A stretch of DNA of 64,000 nucleotides, from assembly GCF_937952055.1 (NCBI RefSeq), contig NZ_CALFYO010000032.1, positions 62,001-126,000 on the forward strand, written 5' to 3'. A model generated the notes under the pieces. The model was not told the DNA's origin and searched no databases. It was given only the letters and a program-made list of their open reading frames with translations. Position 1 is the first letter of the stretch; the number at the start of each line of letters is the position of its first letter. Of the stretch, positions 24,997 through 33,371 are shown one piece after another. This DNA is from an uncultured Piscinibacter sp. GTDB lineage: Bacteria > Pseudomonadota > Gammaproteobacteria > Burkholderiales > Burkholderiaceae_C. Made by a program: the position numbers and the translations under genes.

Positions 24997-25659
24997 TCAG
25001 CGGACGGTGTAGCCGCGCGCATCCATGCACGCCGCCACGGCGCGCTGGAACACGCTGGCGTCGTTCATCGCGGCGGGCTGCGTCGTGGCCCAGCGGTTGC
25101 ACTCGCGCCGGTCGGCCTCGGTCTGTTCGACGCTCTGCCCGTTGCGCGGGTAGATGACCGGCTCGGGCGCTGCGGCCGGCGAGGCCGTCTCGGTCGCCGG
25201 CGGGGGTTCGACGACGACGTAGCCGCTGCTGCCCGCCGGCGCGTAGTAGACGCCGTTGGCGTAGTAGACGTACGAGCCGCCGATCCACAGCGTGACGTAG
25301 GCCGGCGGCAGGATCGGCACGAAGATGCCGATCGGCGGCAGCACCACGATGAAGCGCGTGCCCGAAGGCCGGTACCACACGCCGCCATGGAAGAAGTAGC
25401 TGCTGCCGCCGAAGGCGATGCTGACGCTGCCCGTGGGAAGCCGCGGCACCACGTAGCCGCGCTCGGGGTAGTAGTGGTTGTGCAGGTGCAGCGCGTCGAA
25501 GCGGATGTGCGGCGTGCGGAACGGCGCTGCGGCCGCGCGCCGGACGTCCGGCCCGGCGCGCCGGTCGGACCCCGGCGGGGCGGCGGCCGCGCTGCCGAGC
25601 AAGCTCAGGGCCGCGAGGGCCGCGAGGGCCGCGGCCAGGCTGCGAGTCGTGTTCGTCAT
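24997..25659 (-). CDS. DUF6515-like exported protein
   Basis: The protein has 220 residues with a signal peptide (LAALAALSLLGSAAAA). The mature protein has aromatic-rich beta segments: HLHNHYYPERGYVVP, SYFFHGGVWYRPSG and SYVYYANGVYYAP. The sequence YVVVEPPP then ends the domain. This pattern matches what is annotated as DUF6515 in proteobacteria. The C-terminal 45 residues (QTEADRRECNRWATTQP..VAACMDARGYTV) contain two cysteines and resemble glycine-zipper-protein tails. The function is unknown, though an envelope location is likely. It lies 48 bases upstream of the DUF2202 gene in the same direction, and the two may be an operon. Confidence 0.75.
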   Translation of the reverse strand: MTNTTRSLAAALAALAALSLLGSAAAAPPGSDRRAGPDVRRAAAAPFRTPHIRFDALHLHNHYYPERGYVVPRLPTGSVSIAFGGSSYFFHGGVWYRPSGTRFIVVLPPIGIFVPILPPAYVTLWIGGSYVYYANGVYYAPAGSSGYVVVEPPPATETASPAAAPEPVIYPRNGQSVEQTEADRRECNRWATTQPAAMNDASVFQRAVAACMDARGYTVR

Positions 25660-25686
25660 GCTGGCGTCTCCTGTCCGGGCCGGCGA

Positions 25687-26070
25687 TCAGCGGCCGCGGC
25701 CGCCACCACCACCGCCAGCACCACCGGCGCCACCACCACCGGCGCGGCCGCCCGCACCGGTGCCGGCCGAAGCGCCCTGGCGGCTGCGCGTCTGTTCTTC
25801 GGCGCGGGCCTGGGCCTCGGTCCGGGTGCGCGTCTGCGCCTTCACCTGTTCCTTGGCCTGGTCTTTGGTCTGGTCCTTGACGCGGTCCTGGTCCCTGACG
25901 CGATCGCGGTCCTGATCCCGCACCTGGTCCTTGCTCTGCTCCTTGGCCTCGGTGCGGACCTGATCGCGCGCCTGGGTGCGGGTCTGATCCTGCGTTTGCG
26001 CCGAAGCGCCCGCCGACACGGCCAGCGCCGCGACAGCCATGAAGGTCTTGAGGGTCTGACTTGCGTTCAT
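25687..26070 (-). CDS. exported low-complexity QTRDQ-repeat protein with glycine tail
   Basis: The protein has 127 residues. The signal peptide ends at SAGASA (about residue 24). The mature part is about 65 residues of alternating Lys/Arg, Asp/Glu and Gln (QTRTQARDQVRTEAKEQSKD and onward), probably helical or disordered. A Gly/Ala/Arg tail follows (GGGGAGGAGGGGGG). It shares the repeat style and glycine tail with the protein at 18410-18901 but lacks that protein's YGYSLMTEQER block. The start at 26070 was chosen for the signal peptide. It is followed by the DUF6515-like gene 27 bases on. No function can be assigned. Confidence 0.7.
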   Translation of the reverse strand: MNASQTLKTFMAVAALAVSAGASAQTQDQTRTQARDQVRTEAKEQSKDQVRDQDRDRVRDQDRVKDQTKDQAKEQVKAQTRTRTEAQARAEEQTRSRQGASAGTGAGGRAGGGGAGGAGGGGGGRGR

Positions 26071-26131
26071 CGTGACAACTCCTGGGTTGGAAGAAAGAGG
26101 CACTCCGCCTCGATGGAAAATTCCGTGGGCC

Positions 26132-26560
26132 TCATCGGCCCCTGCTGGCACCGCCGCGCGGCGCGGCGCCCGCACTGCCCTGCGGGCCGGGGCCTGCCGC
26201 CCCCGTTCCCGCAGCCGCTGCGCCGAACGCCATGCCGGCTGATTGCCGCGACATGCGCGCCTCGTAGCCCGTGCCATAGGGCTGATGACGCGCGCGAACG
26301 GTCAGGCCGCGTTCCGCCTGCATCTCGCCGATGTCCTGTGGACGCGCCTGCGGCTGCACGCGCGACGCCACGCCGGTCCACTGCCCGGCATCGCGTGGCA
26401 GCGACAGGTCGAGCGGCTTCGCGGCCGGCGAGCTGGCCGGGCCCGCCGCCTGCGCCGCCGTGGCGGCGCAGGCGGCAAGCAGCAGCATGGCGATGCGACG
26501 GAGGGTGCGAACGACCCCAGTCGGTACGGTGGTGGTTCGATGCGTGACCATGGCCGACAT
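26132..26560 (-). CDS. small exported hypothetical protein
   Basis: The protein has about 142 residues. After an N-terminal arginine stretch, a hydrophobic segment (IAMLLLAACAATAAQA) ends in a signal-peptidase site. The mature part contains PLDLSLPRDAGQW and a glycine/alanine-rich end (GAAAAGTGAAGPGPQG). The start is uncertain among ATG 26560, ATG 26551 and an upstream TTG at 26626, and none has a strong ribosome-binding site. No family is recognised. It lies 61 bases upstream of the QTRDQ-repeat gene in the same direction and divergent from the two-component genes. Confidence 0.5.
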   Translation of the reverse strand: MSAMVTHRTTTVPTGVVRTLRRIAMLLLAACAATAAQAAGPASSPAAKPLDLSLPRDAGQWTGVASRVQPQARPQDIGEMQAERGLTVRARHQPYGTGYEARMSRQSAGMAFGAAAAGTGAAGPGPQGSAGAAPRGGASRGR

Positions 26561-26671
26561 GTTGCGCAGCCGCCGTTGCCTGGCGATGTCGAGACTGCAG
26601 CAGCGCATTTCATTGCGTTTCAGCAAGCGTCAATGCATGTCCGCGCGGGGCGCTGGCTACACTGCACGGCG

Positions 26672-27403
26672 ATGAATGCCGCCGTGCCGTCACGCATCCT
26701 CGTCGTCGATGACGACCCGGCGCTGCGCCAGCTGCTGGCCGACTACCTGAGCGCCAGCGGCTTCGTCGTCGACACCGCGGTCGACGGCCGGCAGATGCAC
26801 GAGCGCATGGCGCAGGTGGCGCCGGACGCGATCGTGCTCGACCTGATGCTGCCCGGCGAGGACGGCCTGAGCCTCGCCCGCGAGCTGCGCAAGGTCAGCG
26901 AGGTGCCGATCCTGATGGTGTCGGCGCGCGGCGAGGAGATCGACCGCGTCGTCGGCCTCGAGGTCGGCGCCGACGACTATCTGCCCAAGCCCTTCAGCCC
27001 ACGCGAGCTGCTGGCCCGGTTGCGCGCCCTGCTGCGTCGCGCACGGCCGGCGAGCGCGGTGGCGCCGGCAGACGCGCCGCCGGCGACGGGCCAGTACAGC
27101 TTCGGCCCCTACACGCTGGACAGCGCCGCCTGGCGGCTGATGCGCGGCGACACCGAGGTGCCGATCTCGACCGCCGAGTTCCAGCTGCTGCGCGTGTTCG
27201 TCGAGCACCCCCAACGCGTGCTGTCGCGCGACGACCTGATCGAGCGGTTGAAGGGCTACGAGCGCAGCGCGTTCGACCGCAGCATCGACGTGCGCGTCAC
27301 GCGGCTGCGCCGTCGCATCGAGGCCGACCCGGCGCACCCCGCCTACATTCGCACCGTGCGCGGCGAGGGTTACCTGTTCAATCCGCAGGGCGAGTCGGCC
27401 TGA
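26672..27403 (+). CDS. OmpR-family response regulator
   Basis: The protein has 243 residues. The N-terminal receiver contains VVDDDPALRQL, the phospho-acceptor Asp in VLDLMLPGEDG and the Lys of LPKPFSPREL. The C-terminal winged helix (FQLLRVFVEHPQRVLSRDDL to RTVRGEGYLF) is OmpR-type. The close resemblance to OmpR (DLMLPGEDGLS) and the EnvZ-like partner suggest osmotic or envelope signalling, which is inference. The start MNAAVPSR at 26672 is used instead of the long upstream extension. Its stop overlaps the kinase ATG by one base (TGATG). Confidence 0.9.
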   Translation: MNAAVPSRILVVDDDPALRQLLADYLSASGFVVDTAVDGRQMHERMAQVAPDAIVLDLMLPGEDGLSLARELRKVSEVPILMVSARGEEIDRVVGLEVGADDYLPKPFSPRELLARLRALLRRARPASAVAPADAPPATGQYSFGPYTLDSAAWRLMRGDTEVPISTAEFQLLRVFVEHPQRVLSRDDLIERLKGYERSAFDRSIDVRVTRLRRRIEADPAHPAYIRTVRGEGYLFNPQGESA

Positions 27404-28746
27404 TGGGCGGGCCCCGGCGGCCGGCGGGGCTGGCGCAGCAGTACGCGCGCTGGCTCGCCGCGCTGTTCATCACACTGGAGCTGGTCACCGCGGCGGCGGC
27501 GCTGGGCTTCATCTTCCTGCCGATGGCGCGCCGCGCCTCCGACGACCTGGCCGGACTGATGGTGCTGTCCGCGCAGACCTGGAACGAGTTGCCGCCGGAG
27601 ACCCGCCCGGTGTTCGAACAGGAGCTGGAGCGCAGCCACCACATCGCGCTGCGGCCGAGCATGCAGCCGCCGCCGGACACCCGCCTGCGCCATGGCCCCT
27701 ACCTGCGCTTCCTCGAGCAGGCCTTCGCGCGCCGCATCGGTCACGAGGTGTTCTTCGTCGAGGAGCCGGCCGCGGATGGCCGGCTCTGGCTGTGGACGGC
27801 GGTACCGGCCGCCGGGCGCACGATGGGCGTCGGCTTCGCGGCGGACCGCATGAAGACGCGACCGCTGGGCGCACTGGCACTGCCTTTCGGCCTCGGCATG
27901 CTGATGGTGGCGCTGCTGTCCTGGTGGCTGGCGCGGCGCATCGTGCAGCCGATCGCCCAGCTCGAGCAGGCGGCGGCACAGCTGGCGCGCGGCGCCAGCC
28001 CCGCGCTGCTGCCCGAGACGGGTCCGCGCGAACTGGCCGACCTGGCGCGCCACTTCAACCGCATGGCGCTGCAGGTGCGCGAGTTGCTGGATGCGCGCAC
28101 GACGCTGTTCGCCGGTGTGTCGCACGACCTGCGCACGCCGCTGGCGCGCATGCGACTGGCGCTGGAGATGCTGTCGATGCGCCCCGACCCGGCGCTGCTG
28201 GCGCGGCTGGAACGCGACATCGAGGAGATGAACGCGCTGATCGGCCAGATGCTCGAGATCGCGCGCGGCATGAACAACGAGACGGCCGGCGAATTCGAGC
28301 TGTGTGCCTGGCTGCGCGAGCGCGCGCAGGCACACGACGCTGCGGCGCGCTCGGCCGGCGCGCAGTTGTCGGTGCAGTGCGACGAGACGATCCGCGTGCA
28401 CGCCGCGCCCGGTGCACTGGCGCGCATCGTCGACAACCTGCTGAGCAATGCCCTGCGCTACGCACCCGGCCCGATCGAGCTGGTCGCCCGTGCCGCCCCG
28501 CCGGGCGAGGCGGGCCGCGTGACCATCCGCGTGCTCGACCGCGGTCCGAGCATCGCGCCGGACCAGCGGGCGCTGGTGTTCCGTCCCTTCCACCGCGCCC
28601 CGGGTCAGGGCGACCCGGCGCCGGGCGCCTTCGGCCTCGGCCTGGCGATCGTGCAGCAACTCGCCCGCGCCAACGGCTGGCAGGTCGGGCTCGACCCACG
28701 CGAAGGCGGTGGACTGGACGCGTGGGTGGTGGTGCCGGCGGCCTAG
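27403..28746 (+). CDS. EnvZ-like sensor histidine kinase
   Basis: The protein has 447 residues. The membrane helix near residues 18-40 and a second one near 148-170 (LALPFGLGMLMVALLSWW) flank a periplasmic sensor of about 105 residues. HAMP follows, then the phospho-acceptor His in FAGVSHDLRTPLARMRLALE (about residue 240). The N-box is DNLLSNALRYAPG and the G-boxes include FGLGLAIVQQLA. The DHp sequence is EnvZ-like. It is coupled to the response regulator by a one-base overlap. It converges on the GntR gene; the two frames overlap by four bases at their ends. Confidence 0.9.
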   Translation: MGGPRRPAGLAQQYARWLAALFITLELVTAAAALGFIFLPMARRASDDLAGLMVLSAQTWNELPPETRPVFEQELERSHHIALRPSMQPPPDTRLRHGPYLRFLEQAFARRIGHEVFFVEEPAADGRLWLWTAVPAAGRTMGVGFAADRMKTRPLGALALPFGLGMLMVALLSWWLARRIVQPIAQLEQAAAQLARGASPALLPETGPRELADLARHFNRMALQVRELLDARTTLFAGVSHDLRTPLARMRLALEMLSMRPDPALLARLERDIEEMNALIGQMLEIARGMNNETAGEFELCAWLRERAQAHDAAARSAGAQLSVQCDETIRVHAAPGALARIVDNLLSNALRYAPGPIELVARAAPPGEAGRVTIRVLDRGPSIAPDQRALVFRPFHRAPGQGDPAPGAFGLGLAIVQQLARANGWQVGLDPREGGGLDAWVVVPAA

Positions 28747-29462
28747 CGCCGCGTCGAGCGTGCGCGCAACCGCGCCTCGTGCAGGGTGCCGAGCGTGATC
28801 TTGCGCACCTCGGCCTTGCTCTGCTCGATGTGGCTCCTTAGCAGCAGCTGCGCCTGGTCGAGCTTGCGCTGCAGCACCGCGCGCAGGATCTTCGCGTGTT
28901 CGGCGTAGGTGGCGTCGACGCGGTCCTCGCGCGTGAAGTCCAGGCGCCGCACGATGCGGATGCGCTCGGTCACGTCCCAGTGCACCTTGGCGATCTCGCC
29001 ATTGCCGGCGGCGCGCACCAGCGTGGCGTGGAACTGCTCGTCGAGCGCGCCGACCTCGCGCATGTCGGACAGCCGCTCGGCGACCGGCACCAGCCAGGCG
29101 GACTTCAGGGCCTCGAGCTCCGGCGGGTCGCTCTCGCGCGCGCACAGCCGCGCCACGCTGGCCAGCTCGAGCAGCACGCGCAGGTCGTAGAGCTGGTCGA
29201 GGCGGTCGAAGTCGATCGGCCTGACGTACCAGCCGGCCTTGCTCTCGACCTCGAGGAACCCTTCGTTGCGCAGCCGGAACAGCGCCTCGCGCACTGGCGT
29301 GCGGCTGACGCCCAGCCGCGCGCTCATCTCGTTCTCGGAGAAGCGGTCGCCGGGCAGCAGCTGGAAGTCGTGGATCAGCGCCTTGAGCTGCGCATAGGCC
29401 TGCTCCGCCAGGTTGCTGCGGATGCTCTCGGTCGGTGGCGAAGAAACGGCGCGCAGCGGCAT
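28743..29462 (-). CDS. GntR/FCD-family regulator, last gene of the biuret-type operon
   Basis: The protein has 239 residues. The N-terminal winged helix (AYAQLKALIHDFQLLPGDRF to VSRTPVREALFRLRNEG) is followed by an all-helical FCD domain (LRVLLELASVARLC, DEQFHATLVRAAGN, HAKILRAVLQRK). The FadR/FCD group senses small organic acids. It begins ten bases past the stop of the dppF-like gene, on the same strand, so it is probably co-transcribed with the catabolic genes and regulates them. A candidate operator (TTGTATACCA) lies in front of the first operon gene, 15.5 kb upstream. The effector is unknown. Confidence 0.88.
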   Translation of the reverse strand: MPLRAVSSPPTESIRSNLAEQAYAQLKALIHDFQLLPGDRFSENEMSARLGVSRTPVREALFRLRNEGFLEVESKAGWYVRPIDFDRLDQLYDLRVLLELASVARLCARESDPPELEALKSAWLVPVAERLSDMREVGALDEQFHATLVRAAGNGEIAKVHWDVTERIRIVRRLDFTREDRVDATYAEHAKILRAVLQRKLDQAQLLLRSHIEQSKAEVRKITLGTLHEARLRARSTRR

Positions 29463-29471
29463 GAAGCGAGT

Positions 29472-30494
29472 CTACGGTGCGGGCGAAGCGGCGAAGTGGC
29501 AGGCGACGCGCTGCGGCCCCAGCGCGCGCAACGGTGGGGCCTCGCGTGCGCAGCGGTCTTCGCCGCGCGGGCAGCGGCCGTGGAAGCGACAGGCGTGCGG
29601 CGGCGGATCGATCGGGCTGGCGACCTCGCCCGACAGGCGGATGCGCGGCCCCTGGCCAGGGATCGCCGACACCAGCGACTGCGTGTACGGATGCTTGGGC
29701 GAGCGGAACACCTGCTCCGACGGGCCGACCTCGACCAGCTTGCCGAGGTACATGACTGCCACGCGGTCGGTGAGCAGCCGCACCACGTTGAGGTCGTGCG
29801 AGACGAACAGCAGCGACAGGCCCAGCTCGGCGCGCAGCTGCTCGAGCAGCTGCAGCACCACCGCCTGCACGGACACGTCGAGCGCGGCGGTCGGCTCGTC
29901 GAGGATGAGCAGGCGTGGCTTCACGGCCAGCGCACGCGCGATGCCCACGCGCGCCTTCTGCCCGCCCGAGAGCTGGTGCGGGAAGCGCGACAGCAGCGCG
30001 GCCGGCAGGCCGACCTGCGCCGCCACTTCCTCGACGCGCGCGTCGGCCGCGCCGCGGGCCAGCCCGGACAGCAGCGTCAGCGGCTCGCGGATCGCCTCGC
30101 GCGCGGTGAAGCGCGGGTTCAGGCTGTCGGTCGGGTCCTGGAACACCATCTGGATCGCGCTGCGCTGGGCCGCCTTGGCGAAGCGCCGCGCCGGCAACGC
30201 CGCGAGGTCCTCGCCGTCGAAGACGATGCGGCCTTCGCTCGGATCGAGCAGGCGTGCGATCAGACGCACCAGCGTGCTCTTGCCGCAGCCCGATTCGCCG
30301 ACCAGGCCGAGGCTCTCGCCGGCGGCCAGCGAGAGCTCGAGGTCGTCGACGGCGTGCAGCTGACGCCCCCCCGCCAGGGCGAAGCGCTTGTGCAGCCGCT
30401 CGATCTGCAGCAGGGGGGCGCCGGGCGTTTGCGTGGCCGCGGCCCGCGGCGCGGCCGGTGCGAGGGAATTCATCAGGGGCACGGCGTCAAGCAT
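29472..30494 (-). CDS. peptide-type ABC transporter ATPase (DppF-like)
   Basis: The protein has 340 residues. Walker A GLVGESGCGKSTLVRL, Q-loop MVFQDPTDSLNPR, signature LSGGQKARVGIARAL, Walker B LLILDEPTAALDVS and H-loop FVSHDL are intact. The C-terminal oligopeptide/dipeptide extension with a Cys cluster (ACRFHGRCPRGEDRC) is present. The start at 30494 overlaps the stop of the DppD-like gene by eight bases. It is one of two ATPases of the peptide-type importer whose permeases lie immediately upstream. The substrate in this operon is probably a ureido compound and not a peptide, which is inference. Confidence 0.9.
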   Translation of the reverse strand: MLDAVPLMNSLAPAAPRAAATQTPGAPLLQIERLHKRFALAGGRQLHAVDDLELSLAAGESLGLVGESGCGKSTLVRLIARLLDPSEGRIVFDGEDLAALPARRFAKAAQRSAIQMVFQDPTDSLNPRFTAREAIREPLTLLSGLARGAADARVEEVAAQVGLPAALLSRFPHQLSGGQKARVGIARALAVKPRLLILDEPTAALDVSVQAVVLQLLEQLRAELGLSLLFVSHDLNVVRLLTDRVAVMYLGKLVEVGPSEQVFRSPKHPYTQSLVSAIPGQGPRIRLSGEVASPIDPPPHACRFHGRCPRGEDRCAREAPPLRALGPQRVACHFAASPAP

Positions 30495-31512
30495 GGTGGG
30501 TCGGGCGGCGCGAGCGCGCCGGTGGTCCGAACAGCGGGTGCCAGCAGGCGGCACTGTGCGCCGCAGCCGGGTCGAGCGACGGGCGCTCGTGCATGCACAG
30601 TTCGCTGCGCCGCTCGCAGCGCTCGGCGAAGCGGCAACCGGGCAGGTCGTCGCGGCGCAGGTCGGGCAGGTTGCCCGGCACCGGCTCCAGCGACTGTGCG
30701 GTGCGCGTGCGCTCGTCGGGCGTGGAGCTGAGCAGCCGCGCGGTGTACGGATGGCGCGCCTGGCTGAAGAGCGCGCGCGCCGGCGCGGCCTCGACGGCAT
30801 GGCCGGCGTGCATCACCACGATGCGGTCACAGTGGTCGGCGGCCAGCGCGAGGTCGTGCGTGATGAACAGCGTGGCCATCTGCCGCTCGCGCGCCAGCGA
30901 CGTGAGCAGGTCCATCACCGCGGCCTGCGTGGTCACGTCCAGGCCGGTAGTCGGCTCGTCGGCGATCAGCAGCGCGGGCCGGCAGGCCAGCGCCAGCGCG
31001 ATCATCACGCGCTGGCACATGCCGCCGGACATCTCGAACGGGTAGGCGCCGTGGCGCCGCTCGGGATCGGAGATGGCCACGTCGCGCAGCGCCTGCACGG
31101 CACGCTCGTGCAGGCTGGCGCGCAGGTCGGCGCCGCGCGCGGCGGCATGGCGGCGCAGCACGTCCTCGATCTGCGGGCCCACCGGACGGATCGGGTTGAG
31201 CGCGGTGCGCGGGCTCTGGAAGATCATCGAGATCTCGCGGCCGCGCAAGTCGGCGAGGGAGCGCTCGTCGGCCTTCAGCAGGTCGAGGCCGCCGAACATC
31301 GCGCTGCCGCTGGTGACCTTGGCGGCGCGGTCGGAGATGCCCAGCAGCGCATAGCTCAGCACCGACTTGCCCGAGCCGCTCTCGCCGACCAGGCCGACGA
31401 TCTCGCCCCTGTGGATGCGCAGGTCGACGCCTTGCAGCGCGTGGACGGTACCGCTGCGGGTGCGGAACTCGAGGCCGAAGTCGGTCACCTCCAGCAGGGG
31501 TGGGGCGCTCAT
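30487..31512 (-). CDS. peptide-type ABC transporter ATPase (DppD-like)
   Basis: The protein has 341 residues. Walker A is GLVGESGSGKSVLSYALLG, the Q-loop MIFQSPRTALNP, the signature MSGGMCQRVMIALAL, Walker B LLIADEPTTGLDV and the H-loop FITHDLALAADHCD. The C-terminal extension carries the usual Cys residues (GCRFAERCERRSELC). It forms a heterodimer with the DppF-like protein on the cytoplasmic side. The start ATG at 31512 overlaps the stop of the DppC-like gene by four bases (ATGA), typical of a coupled operon. Confidence 0.92.
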   Translation of the reverse strand: MSAPPLLEVTDFGLEFRTRSGTVHALQGVDLRIHRGEIVGLVGESGSGKSVLSYALLGISDRAAKVTSGSAMFGGLDLLKADERSLADLRGREISMIFQSPRTALNPIRPVGPQIEDVLRRHAAARGADLRASLHERAVQALRDVAISDPERRHGAYPFEMSGGMCQRVMIALALACRPALLIADEPTTGLDVTTQAAVMDLLTSLARERQMATLFITHDLALAADHCDRIVVMHAGHAVEAAPARALFSQARHPYTARLLSSTPDERTRTAQSLEPVPGNLPDLRRDDLPGCRFAERCERRSELCMHERPSLDPAAAHSAACWHPLFGPPARSRRPTHHA

Positions 31513-32354
31513 GTCCTCCTCCGCGGATCGAAGATGTCGCGCAGCGCGTCGCCCAGCAGGTTGAAGGTGAACACCGCCAGCATCAGCACCGCGCCGGGGA
31601 AGAAGCTCACCCACCATTCGCCGGAGACGATGAACTGCGCACCCTCGGCCACCAGGATGCCCCACTCCGGCGTCGGCGGCCGCACGCCCAGGCCGATGAA
31701 GGACAGCCCGGCCGCATTGAGGATCGCCCAGCCCATGTTCAGGCTCACCTGCACCATCGCCGGCGGCAGGATGTTGGGGAACAGGTGCACCGCGAGGATG
31801 CGCACGTCGCCGTTGCCCGACAGCCGGGCCGCCTCGATGAAGCCGGCGCCACGCCGCACATTCGCCTCGGCCCGCGCCACGCGGATGTAGAAGGGCAGGT
31901 TGATGATCGCCGTGGCCAGCACGATGTTGCCCACCGTGTTGCCCAGCGCGGCGACAATGCCCATCGCCAGCACGAACAGCGGGAAGGCCATGATGGTGTC
32001 GGAGACGCGCGTGATCGCGGTGTCCCACCAGCCGCCGAAGAAGCCGGCGGCCAGGCCCAGCGCGATGCCCAGCGCGAAGGACAGCGCGACGGCGCTGATC
32101 GCGATGCCCAGGTCCAGGCGCGTGGCCACCAGCGTGCGCGAGAAGATGTCACGGCCTAGCGCGTCGGTGCCGAACCAGTGCGCCGCCGACGGCGGCTGCA
32201 GCGCCGCGGTCGCGTTGCTGGCCAGCGGGTCGTGCGGCACGATCGCCGGGCCGACGAGGGCGACCAGGATGAACAGCAGGAACAGCGCCGCGGCGACCAG
32301 GGTCACCGGATTCTCGGACAGGACGTGGCGGATGTGCTTGAGCGTCTCGTTCAT
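31509..32354 (-). CDS. peptide-type ABC transporter permease (DppC-like)
   Basis: The protein has 281 residues and about six membrane helices. An N-terminal helix (VTLVAAALFLLFILVALVGP) precedes the DppC/OppC segment HWFGTDALGRDIFSRTL and the ATPase-contact loop EANVRRGAGFIEAARLSG. The C-terminal helix set ends in FNLLGDALRDIFDPRRRT, the standard DppC ending. It starts four bases after the DppB-like stop region. It pairs with the DppB-like protein to form the pore. Confidence 0.92.
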   Translation of the reverse strand: MNETLKHIRHVLSENPVTLVAAALFLLFILVALVGPAIVPHDPLASNATAALQPPSAAHWFGTDALGRDIFSRTLVATRLDLGIAISAVALSFALGIALGLAAGFFGGWWDTAITRVSDTIMAFPLFVLAMGIVAALGNTVGNIVLATAIINLPFYIRVARAEANVRRGAGFIEAARLSGNGDVRILAVHLFPNILPPAMVQVSLNMGWAILNAAGLSFIGLGVRPPTPEWGILVAEGAQFIVSGEWWVSFFPGAVLMLAVFTFNLLGDALRDIFDPRRRT

Positions 32355-32357
32355 CGC

Positions 32358-33371
32358 TCAGGTCTCCAGCGAGACCCGCGGGTCGATCAGCGTGTACAGC
32401 ATGTCGACCAGCAGGTTGAGCAGCACGAACAGCACGCCCATCGCCAGCACGAAGCCCTGGATCGGCGCGTAGTCGCTGGCCGTCAGCGCGTCGATGGCGT
32501 AGCTGCCCACGCCGGGCCAGCCGAACACCTTCTCGATCACCACGCTGCTGCCGAGCATGAAGCCGAACACCATGCCCAGCGTGGTCACCACCGGCAGCAG
32601 CGCGTTGCGCAGCGCGTAGGTCACCAGCACGGTGCGGCTGGTCAGCCCCGAGGCGCGCGCGGTGCGGATGAAGTCGCTGCCCAGCACCGCGAGCATCGAG
32701 GCGCGGGTCATGCGCGCGATCGGCGCGAGCACGAAGATCGCCATCGTCAGCACCGGCAGGACCAGCTGCTTGAAGCAGGCCCACCAGAGGCCGGCATCGC
32801 CGGCGATCAGCGCATCGATCAGGTAGAAGCCGGTGACCGTGGCCGGCGGCGACCACATCGGGTCGAGCCGGCCCAGCGGCGACGGCGCCCAGCCGAGCAG
32901 GAAGTAGAAGACATAGGCCAGCACCAGGCCGGTGAAGAAGGTCGGCAGCGACACGCCGGCGGTGGTCACCAGCCGGCACAGCTGGTCGACCCACGAGCCC
33001 GGCCGCGTCGCCGCGAGCACGCCCAGCGGCAGCGCGATCGCGCAGGCCAGCGCGAGGGCCAGCAGCACCATCTCGATCGACGCCGGCAGCCGCATGAGCA
33101 GCTCGTTCAGCACCGGCTGGCCGGTGGTCAGCGAGGTGCCGAGCTCGCCGCGCGACAGGTCGGCCACGTAGCGGAAGAACTGCTCGATCAGCGGCTTGTC
33201 CAGGCCGAGCTGGACGCGCACCTGGTCCACCGCTTCCTGCGTCGCCGCGCCGCCGGCGAAGTAGGCGGCCGGGTCACCGGGCAGCGCGCGGGTGAGCAGG
33301 AAGGTCACGATGATCACGCCGAGCAGGTTGGGCAATGCGCCGAGCAGGCGCCTGGCGATGACCTTGATCAC
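32358..33371 (-). CDS. peptide-type ABC transporter permease (DppB-like)
   Basis: The protein has 337 residues from a GTG start that overlaps the previous stop (GTGA at 33371-33368). The opening MIKVIARRLLGALPNLLGV and the following FLLTRALPGDPAA are the standard DppB N terminus. The EAA-type loop is SDFIRTARASGLTSRTVL, and the end is NLLVDMLYTLIDPRVSLE. There are six predicted helices. Upstream in-frame codons exist, but they belong to the antisense of other reading and lack family similarity. Confidence 0.92.
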   Translation of the reverse strand: MIKVIARRLLGALPNLLGVIIVTFLLTRALPGDPAAYFAGGAATQEAVDQVRVQLGLDKPLIEQFFRYVADLSRGELGTSLTTGQPVLNELLMRLPASIEMVLLALALACAIALPLGVLAATRPGSWVDQLCRLVTTAGVSLPTFFTGLVLAYVFYFLLGWAPSPLGRLDPMWSPPATVTGFYLIDALIAGDAGLWWACFKQLVLPVLTMAIFVLAPIARMTRASMLAVLGSDFIRTARASGLTSRTVLVTYALRNALLPVVTTLGMVFGFMLGSSVVIEKVFGWPGVGSYAIDALTASDYAPIQGFVLAMGVLFVLLNLLVDMLYTLIDPRVSLET

